Source of the DNA: a bacterium
GTDB taxonomy: Bacteria; Spirochaetota; UBA4802; UBA5550
Direction of reading: 5' to 3'
DNA length: 11,568 bases
Assembly (NCBI GenBank): GCA_024224995.1
Contig: JAAENB010000376.1
Coordinates: forward strand, 1 to 11,568
Shown piece by piece: positions 6,572-11,568 of the stretch. Below the pieces are notes generated by a model, which was given only the letters and a program-made list of their open reading frames with translations, ran no database searches and was not told where the DNA came from. Each line of letters opens with the position of its first letter. Position 1 is the first letter of the stretch. The position numbers and the translations under genes were made by a program.

Positions 6572-6889
6572 GAGAGACAAAATTTTGATAGGTTTTGTCA
6601 CTTAATAGGTTTTTGTAGAATAGGCGGGGCCATAGAATCTATCCTGGAGGACTATTCAGGGGAAGAGCTCAAAGTCATAGGGTTAAACTGTGAGGGAATG
6701 ACCTTTATTGATTCAATAGGCGTTGGTGGTCTTATAAGAGTGGCCCAGTATAGTAAAGAAAATGACATACTGTTCATCGTTTACGCTTTAAGCGCGGTCA
6801 TGAATGAGCTTTTTAAAAAGAATGACTGGGAACGTATTTTTAAACCCATAAGCAAACAGGAATTTGAACAAACACATTTAGGAGAGTAA
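6524..6889 (+). CDS. STAS-domain protein (anti-sigma factor antagonist type), start uncertain
   Basis: Residues from about 13 onward follow the STAS fold: strand EYTIERQ, strand HLIGFCRIGG, strand LKVIGLNCEG, then MTFIDSIGVGGLI with Ser64 in the D-S-x-G position phosphorylated in SpoIIAA/RsbV proteins, then LFIVYAL and a final helix. Such proteins release sigma factors or other partners when dephosphorylated. The start is a problem. The outermost in-frame start is a TTG (6524) inside the large inverted repeat with no ribosome site, and no later ATG precedes the DSIG region except Met at 6698. An ATT at 6569 has AGGGGA seven bases upstream. Either a rare start is used, or the 5' end was rebuilt by the repeat. 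It is followed after 8 bases by a second STAS gene. Confidence 0.7.
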   Translation: MKFFWARSSSSGEYTIERQNFDRFCHLIGFCRIGGAIESILEDYSGEELKVIGLNCEGMTFIDSIGVGGLIRVAQYSKENDILFIVYALSAVMNELFKKNDWERIFKPISKQEFEQTHLGE

Positions 6890-6897
6890 TAAGAATC

Positions 6898-7236
6898 ATG
6901 GAAGGGAAAGACAATCAGCATTTTGAAGAGTTAGCAGAAAGCGGTTTAAATTATCGGCAAAGACAAGGGGAAAAAGGGGAAGCTGTTTTTTTTCTTTTAG
7001 ACAACATAATAGATTTTGACAGGGCTTTAATGCTTGGGAAAGTCCTTGATCGTTTTATTGAGAATAACACCCAAGACATTATTGTTGATATGCAGGAAGT
7101 ACAGGAAGCGGATCAAGTCATATGGTCCGTCCTGAGTGCAGCAAAGATGAATCAGAATAATAAAGGGAATACTTTACAGGTAACAAATTTTGATTTGCCG
7201 GACCTTGTTAGAAAGGAATGGGAAATTGAAGACTAA
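6898..7236 (+). CDS. Second STAS-like protein with a degenerate phosphorylation motif
   Basis: The 112-residue protein starts at ATG 6898 with AGGAGA at 6880-6885. The N-terminus (FEELAESGLNYRQRQGEKGE) is polar. Then come strand AVFFLLDNII, helix FDRALMLGKVLDRFI, strand DIIVDMQEV and the loop QEADQVIWSVLSAAK, followed by a strand with LQVTNF. This is the STAS layout, but the DSxG of phosphorylated members is replaced by ADQVIW, so it lacks the serine. It is probably a non-phosphorylatable partner or structural subunit of the first STAS protein. Its last codons overlap the start of a tiny membrane peptide. Confidence 0.72.
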   Translation: MEGKDNQHFEELAESGLNYRQRQGEKGEAVFFLLDNIIDFDRALMLGKVLDRFIENNTQDIIVDMQEVQEADQVIWSVLSAAKMNQNNKGNTLQVTNFDLPDLVRKEWEIED

Positions 7237-7318
7237 AACCTTTAACAATTTAGTCATAATTATAACGGTCCTGGTTGTGATCGTGATATTGACTCTATTG
7301 ATATGTCATGCTGCTTAA
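7226..7318 (+). CDS. Tiny single-pass membrane peptide A (30 residues)
   Basis: TTG at 7226 opens a frame of 30 codons ending at TAA 7316-7318. It has AAAGGA at 7212-7217, eight bases upstream. The peptide starts MKTKTFNN and continues as one unbroken hydrophobic helix (LVIIITVLVVIVILTLLI) before CHAA. Its start overlaps the end of the second STAS gene and its end overlaps the start of peptide B. With peptide B it covers an interval that otherwise looks like an odd 180-base gap in a compact operon. Hydrophobic runs can arise by chance in T-rich DNA, so this is a candidate, not a certainty. Confidence 0.5.
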   Translation: MKTKTFNNLVIIITVLVVIVILTLLICHAA

Positions 7319-7400
7319 TGGACTAATCGCGGGGTGTGCTGTGGGGCTTCTTGCAGCCCTCATTACACACATTATATTTTACTCAAATTACAAAAACTAA
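7308..7400 (+). CDS. Tiny single-pass membrane peptide B (30 residues)
   Basis: ATG at 7308 lies inside the end of peptide A, in another frame, and runs 30 codons to TAA 7398-7400. The peptide starts MLLNGLIAGCAVGLLAALIT, a hydrophobic, Gly/Ala-rich helix, and ends in a polar tail (HIIFYSNYKN). No good ribosome site is seen, so expression would depend on coupling to peptide A (11-base overlap). The lipoprotein gene's ribosome site begins 5 bases after the stop. Two consecutive overlapping one-helix frames are suggestive of small operon membrane proteins such as spanin- or holin-like pairs, but no family is recognised. Confidence 0.42.
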   Translation: MLLNGLIAGCAVGLLAALITHIIFYSNYKN

Positions 7401-7420
7401 TGATTAAGGAGATTAAAACT

Positions 7421-8200
7421 ATGAGAACAAATATTTTAAAACAGCTTACGGGGTTTATGATTGTTTCTGCCCTGGTATTTCCCGGGTGTGAAGCAGGGTT
7501 AACAAGTAACGATTCGGGGGGTGATTTTAGCTTTTCGGAAATCTACAGCCGGGTTGATTCGCTATATACAAAGATGGAAATTTTAGAGAAGACCAACCAG
7601 GACCAAAAAAATGTAATTGAAGCAATGGAACAAAACGCTTTAACCGCCGTGACTGATATACAGACAACAATCGTCAGTTTGGGATTAACAGTAAATGGCA
7701 ATACAGCAGCTATCGGTAATAATACTACTGCAATCAATGATTTGAGTAGTGGAAGTTTGGCCGATCTTGGTACAATTTTTTCGGGTGTAACCAGGACCGG
7801 CAACACCATTGTTTTTAGCGGGGTCAATGTGCGAATAGTCAACGGCAGCGGGACCACCCAAAGTACTAACGGCCTGGGCAATTTGATAGTTGGTTATAAC
7901 GATGAGAAAACCGGCTCACATAATATTGTCACCGGGGATGGAAATAATTTTACCTCTTACGGTGGGATTATCGGGGGAGCCTATAACACAGCAAGTGCAA
8001 AGTATTCAAGCATTTTGGGGGGATTCGAGAATACAGCCAGTGGAGAATATTCTTGTATAAGTGGCGGCAATTGGGGAACGGCAAGCGGAATGAATTCAAG
8101 CATAAATGGAGGTGGAAGAAATTCGGCAACCGGTATGTATTCCGCAGTAAGTGGGGGCTTTCAGGAAGGGGCTAACTCCAACTATTCTATTGCGCATTAA
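7421..8200 (+). CDS. Lipoprotein with coiled coil and YadA-like head repeats
   Basis: ATG 7421 with AAGGAG nine bases upstream gives a 259-residue protein that begins with a lipoprotein signal ending VFPGC (Cys23). The same frame is open further upstream (from about 7334), but that would bury the signal peptide. Residues 35-95 are a helical, heptad-like stalk (IYSRVDSLYTKMEILEKTNQ). From about residue 144 there are Gly/Asn/Ser/Ala-rich repeats of about 16 residues: GLGNLIVGYNDE, TGSHNIVTGDGNN, then several turns of GG-x-x-NTASG-x-YSSI. These resemble the left-handed beta-roll head of YadA-type trimeric adhesins. There is no C-terminal membrane anchor, so the lipid would tether it. It lies 11 bases upstream of the toxin gene and could display, dock or deliver it; that is inference. 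Confidence 0.83.
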   Translation: MRTNILKQLTGFMIVSALVFPGCEAGLTSNDSGGDFSFSEIYSRVDSLYTKMEILEKTNQDQKNVIEAMEQNALTAVTDIQTTIVSLGLTVNGNTAAIGNNTTAINDLSSGSLADLGTIFSGVTRTGNTIVFSGVNVRIVNGSGTTQSTNGLGNLIVGYNDEKTGSHNIVTGDGNNFTSYGGIIGGAYNTASAKYSSILGGFENTASGEYSCISGGNWGTASGMNSSINGGGRNSATGMYSAVSGGFQEGANSNYSIAH

Positions 8201-8211
8201 AAGGTGATACT

Positions 8212-9741
8212 ATGGGAAGTAACAAAGGTAAGGATGCATTTAAGGGTAGAACACTCAGGAGTAAAGAGAGATCCCGGCAATCCAGACAAACAGGGCCTAA
8301 AAGACACCCGGACCCTGGAATTGATTTTATTAGGAATCTACAACAGACATATGGGAACCGGGCAGTTGAACAGTGGATTAAAAACGGAGATCTTGAACCA
8401 TTTATGAATATGCAGCAACCGGCCGGTGTTACTGTTCAAGAGGTCAGGTCAATTCTCACTGATTTGGCGGCGGATAAACAAACGGCTATAAACAGGAAAA
8501 GGAAAAGAGGGCCATATAAAGTCGTTGTACATATGAGTTTTGATCCCGGGAATACTGGTAAACCAATAACAGACAGTTGCGAGTTTGCCAGTGATAGGCC
8601 AATATCCATAAGCGATGTACTTAAATATTTTGAGATTGTAGGCAGAAATAAAGAGTTCCGTTATTTTGATTGGAACCTATACGCAGATATAGCTCAAGAA
8701 ATGGGGCAAGTTTCAGCAGGAGGGGCACTTTTTCCAGGGGACAACTTGGTTGTAGAGGGAAAGAATAATAGTTTCATTGTTGTAACTGGTGCGGGGGGAT
8801 TTAACTTTATTCCAGGGGCCAGGGGGATGTCTGGTCCTGTTGTTAAGGGAAATCCCGAATTGCCTTATAACTATTCACCGGATACAATTTTTAATGAACG
8901 GCTCCAATCACTTGGTACATATCACCATTTTATCCCCACACCAAGAGAACTATTAAAAAACGGTAATGACTGGAAATCATTCTGGAATGCTGCCTCTCCG
9001 TGGGTGCATGGGGCATTAGATATTTTGGGTTTCGTTCCTATTGTGGGCAATATTGCGGACGGTGCTAATGTATTAATTTATACTGCTGAAGGTGATTATA
9101 CTAATGCTGCATTCTCTTCTGCTGCTATGATTCCCTTTGCCGGTTTATTTGCTGCCGGTGGGGTTATCCTGTATAAAGGGGGTAAAAAGCTAACTGAAAA
9201 GGCAATGGAGAAACTTGCCAAAGAATGTGTTGAAGAGGTAACAGCACGTTTGACCCTGGAAACCGGCGAAGTAATAACAAGGGAACTGGCGGAAAGCATT
9301 GTTGAAGAGAGTTCGGAGCGGTTAGGTAGAAAGCTTTTTGAAGCGTCCGGGGAGTTGATGATTAAAAATGCTGATGAGCTCCCCCGGTATTGGGATGTAT
9401 TCAAGAATTCAACCAAACCGCTGCAAGATCATCATTGGATTAACCAGGCAACTTTAACCGGACAGAAACCGCACGATTTTATAAAGTTAGCAAAGGAAAA
9501 AGGAATTGACATTACTAAAAAATCAAATGAATGGAATATAGATAAAATTCCACATGAAGGAGTGCATACTAAAGAGTATTTTGAGTTTGTAAAAAAGCAG
9601 TTGGAAGAAACTCAAAAACTTTATTTTGAAAGTGGTGGAAATTGGAACAAGGAACAAATAGAACAGGCATTAAAAAGGGTTGTAGAAGAAATTAAGCACG
9701 CTGTTAAAAATAGTGACATTCAACTTTATGTAAACCCGTAA
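8212..9741 (+). CDS. Polymorphic toxin: eCIS-type N-terminal motif, pre-toxin region, AHH/HNH-like C-terminus
   Basis: The 509-residue protein starts at ATG 8212 with AAAGGTGA just upstream. The first 38 residues are strongly basic and without a signal peptide. Residues 43-56 (LQQTYGNRAVEQWI) match the LQxTxGNxAV motif common in DUF4157 and other proteins linked to eCIS. Residues 80-220 are an unassigned middle domain. Residues 262-311 (GALDILGFVPIVGNIADGAN, later AEGDYTNAAFSSAAMIPFAG) are the hydrophobic pre-toxin segment seen before toxin domains in polymorphic toxins. Residues 330-385 are helical. The last 110 carry His407-His408, GIDI and NIDKIPHEGVH (His448, His452) then Y-x-x-F-V, recalling AHH and DUF2380-type nucleases of the HNH/ENDO VII superfamily. 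An immunity gene follows directly. Toxin class is confident; nuclease type and export route are inferred. Confidence 0.85.
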   Translation: MGSNKGKDAFKGRTLRSKERSRQSRQTGPKRHPDPGIDFIRNLQQTYGNRAVEQWIKNGDLEPFMNMQQPAGVTVQEVRSILTDLAADKQTAINRKRKRGPYKVVVHMSFDPGNTGKPITDSCEFASDRPISISDVLKYFEIVGRNKEFRYFDWNLYADIAQEMGQVSAGGALFPGDNLVVEGKNNSFIVVTGAGGFNFIPGARGMSGPVVKGNPELPYNYSPDTIFNERLQSLGTYHHFIPTPRELLKNGNDWKSFWNAASPWVHGALDILGFVPIVGNIADGANVLIYTAEGDYTNAAFSSAAMIPFAGLFAAGGVILYKGGKKLTEKAMEKLAKECVEEVTARLTLETGEVITRELAESIVEESSERLGRKLFEASGELMIKNADELPRYWDVFKNSTKPLQDHHWINQATLTGQKPHDFIKLAKEKGIDITKKSNEWNIDKIPHEGVHTKEYFEFVKKQLEETQKLYFESGGNWNKEQIEQALKRVVEEIKHAVKNSDIQLYVNP

Positions 9742-9753
9742 GTGAGGTATTCA

Positions 9754-10320
9754 ATGTATTATATTTGGAAATATGAAACGGATAATTCAACGAATTTTTT
9801 TTCATGTGGCATAGAACAATTTGAGGGGTGGTATACAATTCCCTGGGGTAGAGAAATTGACAGAGAGTTGCCTTCACCGCTCAAATATTTTACGGACAAT
9901 AAAAAGCTGGTTCCCGAAGATTACCCTATGACCGGGGGAAGTGCTTTTTTAGTCTCAAATAGGATTGCAGACATATTAAAAGGGTTTAACATTCCGGGGG
10001 TTGATTATTATGAATCACAAATAGAACGGCCCAATGGTGAGATAATAAAAAACTATTGCACGTTAAACATATTGAGCCGGGTATCTTGTCTTGATAAAGA
10101 GGGGTCAAATATTCGGGTAGTGGATTATGGACCGGCGGAGGTTTTGAAGTTTAATAAATTGAGTCTGGATTACAGCAAAATCCCGGATGATAAAAAATTG
10201 TTTTGGCTTGCTGAAAGATTAACTTTGCTCATCACCCATGAATTAATCGTCAAAGAGTGTGAGAAAGCAGGAATTACGGGAATTAACTTTATCCCTGTTG
10301 AAAAATATCGGGATATATAA
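9754..10320 (+). CDS. Probable immunity protein of the Imm11 (DUF1629) type
   Basis: A GTG at 9742 directly abuts the toxin stop, but ATG 9754 has GTGAGG six bases upstream and is the better start, giving 188 residues. The protein is acidic to neutral and cytoplasmic, with no signal. Its order of motifs fits Imm11/DUF1629: an early aromatic-rich segment, AFLVSNRIADILK, then VDYYESQIERPNGE, NYCTLNILSRVSCLDKE, LKFNKLSLDYSKIPDDKKLFWLAERL, and a final ITGINFIPV. Members of that family sit beside toxins with HNH-type ends. Its position immediately after a toxin gene supports a role in binding and neutralising the toxin's C-terminal domain. Family assignment is from pattern recall; the immunity role is strongly suggested by context. 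Confidence 0.75.
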   Translation: MYYIWKYETDNSTNFFSCGIEQFEGWYTIPWGREIDRELPSPLKYFTDNKKLVPEDYPMTGGSAFLVSNRIADILKGFNIPGVDYYESQIERPNGEIIKNYCTLNILSRVSCLDKEGSNIRVVDYGPAEVLKFNKLSLDYSKIPDDKKLFWLAERLTLLITHELIVKECEKAGITGINFIPVEKYRDI

Positions 10321-10363
10321 TTATTGACAATATAACAAATAAAGAGTAAAAAGAGGTATATCT

Positions 10364-10786
10364 ATGAAAGTAAAACTAATTGCAATTCTACTGTTGAGTC
10401 TGTCATTTATTTTTGGGTGTGAGATTGGACAGGACGGAACTGTGGTCAAATATGTTGTCTCCGGCGATTCTCCGCTTATCAGTATTACCGGTAAGGATGT
10501 AAGGGGAAATGATATTGAAGAGGTGACCTGGAGGGATTTAGACGAAGGGTCAAACTATAGTGTCACTGCTGATGAGACAAGCAAACCATATCTTTTTATC
10601 TATGCGAATAAAGACGAAGATTCAACGACAACAACAATTACTGTCACTGTCTACCTGGATGATGTTCAAATCATGACGGCAAGCTCTACGGCAGCTAATG
10701 AGCAATTAAAGGCATATTATTTTGACGGTACGGGAAGTATAACAAACCGGGCCGGAATCCCTCTTGCGGGGTATACAGCAAAATAG
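10364..10786 (+). CDS. Small beta-rich lipoprotein
   Basis: The ATG at 10364 has AGAGGT six bases upstream. The 140-residue protein has a lipoprotein signal ending SFIFGC (Cys19). The mature part (VVKYVVSGDSPLISITGKD, then TVTVYLDDVQIM) reads as one compact beta-sandwich whose strand order recalls MmpS-like or small Ig-like domains, without a secure family match. It is 43 bases after the immunity gene and probably the last gene of the operon, since no gene follows for more than 350 bases. It may protect or modify the envelope or simply belong to the cassette's set of surface lipoproteins. Confidence 0.78.
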   Translation: MKVKLIAILLLSLSFIFGCEIGQDGTVVKYVVSGDSPLISITGKDVRGNDIEEVTWRDLDEGSNYSVTADETSKPYLFIYANKDEDSTTTTITVTVYLDDVQIMTASSTAANEQLKAYYFDGTGSITNRAGIPLAGYTAK

Positions 10787-10800
10787 CCCCAAATCCGTGA

Positions 10801-10838
10801 CCCCTGTTTTATGCCTTAATATTCTGCATAAATAGGGG
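10801..10838. repeat. Imperfect hairpin after the last lipoprotein gene
   Basis: CCCCTGTTTTATGC (10801-10814) pairs with GCATAAATAGGGG (10826-10838) with one mismatch and one bulge around an 11-base loop. It begins 14 bases after the stop at 10786 and could end transcription, but no T-run follows, so a classical intrinsic terminator is not supported. Confidence 0.5.
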
Positions 10839-10996
10839 CTCACAAGCGTTTTATACAGCCAGACACCCCACAATACCCCCTAACCTGTCACCCCCTTAAA
10901 ATGGCCTATATTCTTAATAGTAACAAAAGATAACATGATATTCGCGGTCCTATAAGCTGGTCATGGGTGAAGCTCTTACGGTGATTATTCCATGAA

Positions 10997-11034
10997 CCTA
11001 ATAAAACCTAAGATGTAAGAAGAATGTAAGAAGA
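10997..11034 (+). repeat. Direct repeat copy B near the att site, with an 11-base tandem repeat
   Basis: Positions 10997-11030 align with 1075-1107, upstream of the integrase, at 27 of 34 columns. Within it, ATGTAAGAAGA occurs twice in tandem (11013-11023 and 11024-11034). Repeated short sites about 110 bases inside a tRNA att junction are what arm-type integrase or excisionase sites look like. Confidence 0.5.
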
Positions 11035-11147
11035 ATTTATAAACAATCCGGAACAATAAGACACAACAAGCAATAAAATGATTGACTTTCTTCATATATT
11101 TACCACATATATACACAATAAAGAACAAAGAGAAACGGCAAGAATAA

Positions 11148-11201
11148 AGAGTGTTTCAGCCTTCCAAGCTGACTACGTGGGTTCGATTCCCATCACCCGC
11201 T
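11148..11201 (+). tRNA. 3' fragment of tRNA-Gly(UCC), element attachment site
   Basis: The anticodon stem TCAGC (11156-11160) pairs with GCTGA (11168-11172) around the loop CTTCCAA with anticodon TCC at 11163-11165. The T arm is GTGGG/CCCAT around TTCGATT. The acceptor 3' strand CACCCGC is at 11194-11200, with discriminator T at 11201. CCA is not encoded. The matching 5' acceptor strand (GCGGGTG) and the D-arm are absent: the bases upstream are AT-rich element DNA. This is therefore not a functional gene but the 3' remnant left where an element recombined into tRNA-Gly. The functional gene should stand at the element's other end. Confidence 0.9.
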
Positions 11202-11207
11202 CATAAT

Positions 11208-11236
11208 AACCCCTGAATTTTTCAGGGGTTTTTTTA
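11208..11236 (+). terminator. Intrinsic terminator of the original tRNA-Gly transcript
   Basis: AACCCCTGAA (11208-11217) pairs perfectly with TTCAGGGGTT (11221-11230) around a three-base loop and runs into a T-tract ending at 11235. It stands seven bases after the tRNA 3' end, so it is host sequence that the insertion left in place. Confidence 0.88.
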
Positions 11237-11568
11237 TGCCCCCTCACCCCAACCCCTGTTTAAGATCCGGTTCCTTGAGAGCACCTGACCCCGCCCCGGC
11301 GGGGAAAAAATACGTAAGAAACTGTGTTTACACCGGGGTCTATTTTACGAAGATGCTCCGGACAAGGTTCTGGTTCTGAGAGACGTCGCAGTGCAACGCC
11401 TTTACTGGCTGGTTTCTCGCCAGGGTTATGGAGATTCTGAGGAGGGATGCGACTTCCTGCGAGGGGATTCGGTATGCGTAGGGGCACGGCGCGCCGTGCC
11501 CTACGCGGTGTTTATTTGGGGTTTACCCCTCTGTGGTGGTGTTGACCCGGGGCAAATCTCCGGGAAAC
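11237..11568. other. GC-rich host chromosome flank, no convincing gene
   Basis: Base composition is clearly richer in G+C than the element. CCCCGCC/GGCGGGG (11289-11304) forms a hairpin followed by A residues, which is not a terminator on either strand. A 31-base palindrome lies at 11476-11506. A 75-codon frame on the minus strand (11260-11487) has no recognisable domain and crosses these palindromes. The stretch reads as an intergenic region with repetitive elements. Confidence 0.5.
11476..11506. repeat. REP-like palindrome in the chromosomal flank
   Basis: GCGTAGGGGCACGGC (11476-11490) is followed by GCGCCGTGCCCTACGC (11491-11506), forming a near-perfect palindrome with a one-base bulge. 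Short G-rich palindromes of this TAGGGGCACGG type are scattered in many bacterial genomes as intergenic repeats. Confidence 0.7.

Larger units (their letters stand above)
10787..11147. other. Noncoding right end of the element
   Basis: No convincing gene is visible. The stretch holds a hairpin at 10801-10838, C-rich runs at 10860-10900, and an imperfect copy of the integrase-upstream repeat at 10997-11030. An AT-rich segment (11035-11147) leads into the tRNA fragment. This is the layout expected of the terminal region of an integrated element: binding sites close to the crossover and no genes. Confidence 0.55.
1..11201. mobile_element. Right-hand part of an integrative element inserted in tRNA-Gly(UCC)
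   Basis: The segment holds a complete tyrosine recombinase gene, phage-like small genes and accessory cargo. It ends at a 3' tRNA-Gly fragment that lacks the 5' half of the tRNA. Tyrosine recombinases of this kind commonly insert at the 3' end of tRNA genes and leave a short duplicate of that end at the far side of the element. G+C rises sharply just beyond the fragment. The left end, where an intact tRNA-Gly gene on the same strand is expected, lies outside the window. It is not proven that the integrase seen here made this particular insertion, or that everything left of the fragment is a single element. Confidence 0.7.

Noticed and set aside
7334..7420. Longer N-terminus for the lipoprotein from about 7334
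   Set aside because: It would place about 29 residues before the signal peptide and lipobox, whereas ATG 7421 has AAGGAG at proper spacing; peptide B also uses this stretch in another frame.
8204..8407. 67-codon plus-strand frame inside the toxin start
   Set aside because: Shadow frame within the well-supported toxin gene.
10324..10352. TTGACA with TAAAAA 17 bases on, as a promoter for the last lipoprotein gene
   Set aside because: The -10 would overlap the gene's ribosome site (AGAGGT 10352-10357), leaving a transcript without it.
10801..10838. Integron-like attC site
   Set aside because: The hairpin lacks paired RYYYAAC/GTTRRRY boxes, the recombinase is not recognisably IntI, and there is no cassette array.
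11078..11206. 42-codon plus-strand frame running through the tRNA fragment
   Set aside because: Its second half is simply the tRNA sequence read as codons; no ribosome site.
11289..11304. CCCCGCC/GGCGGGG hairpin as a terminator
   Set aside because: It is followed by A residues on the plus strand, and on the minus strand the T-run precedes the stem.
11260..11487. 75-codon minus-strand frame in the chromosomal flank
   Set aside because: No domain, Pro/Arg-rich composition typical of antisense GC-rich noncoding DNA, and it crosses hairpin repeats. It probably recurs with the intergenic repeat rather than being a gene.
1..11568. CRISPR array, rRNA genes or insertion-sequence transposase
   Set aside because: No regularly spaced repeats with unique spacers, no rRNA-like stretch and no transposase coding sequence were seen on either strand.

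Overview
The window looks like the right-hand part of an integrated mobile element in a Gram-negative (diderm) bacterium, followed by about 370 bases of host chromosome. The border is visible. Positions 11148-11201 are the 3' portion of a tRNA-Gly(UCC) gene (anticodon arm, T arm, 3' acceptor strand) with no 5' half, followed by the tRNA's own terminator. Base composition changes there: 11041-11100 has 17 G+C of 60, while 11281-11340 has 35 of 60. Three lipoprotein signal peptides, one with a relaxed lipobox ending Leu-Asn-Cys, a beta-barrel protein and the general style of the genes suggest a spirochaete. That assignment is an impression, not a demonstration.

Left module (1-3239, + strand): the end of an unrecognised gene; a large GGGACAAAA inverted repeat; an AT-rich hairpin-rich spacer; a small protein with a terminase-small-subunit-like N-terminus and a zinc ribbon; an apparently intact tyrosine recombinase; and a protein made of five zinc-ribbon repeats. 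This is the mobility part.

Middle module (6433 down to 3253, - strand): a tight four-gene operon for an ECF-like sigma factor, a single-pass membrane protein (candidate anti-sigma factor), an outer-membrane beta-barrel protein and an Ig-like lipoprotein. The first two genes overlap as TAATG.

Right module (about 6524-10786, + strand): a compact run, probably one operon. It encodes two STAS-domain proteins (one with the phosphorylatable Ser, one degenerate), two overlapping 30-residue membrane peptides, a lipoprotein with a YadA-like head, a 509-residue polymorphic toxin, its probable immunity protein and a small beta-rich lipoprotein. The toxin carries the LQxTYGNxAV motif known from proteins associated with extracellular contractile injection systems (eCIS), a pre-toxin segment and a His-rich AHH/HNH-like nuclease end.

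The two operons diverge from a 99-bp inverted repeat (6473-6571). Read outward, each strand gives the same bipartite module, TTGGGCACGGT-N7-TTCAGGGGAATATACTATT, with only the 7-base spacer differing. The simplest reading is a pair of matched promoters or operators that switches both operons together, perhaps through the encoded sigma factor. The whole would then be a mobile, envelope-sensing cassette controlling a toxin-immunity pair. That joint model is inference.
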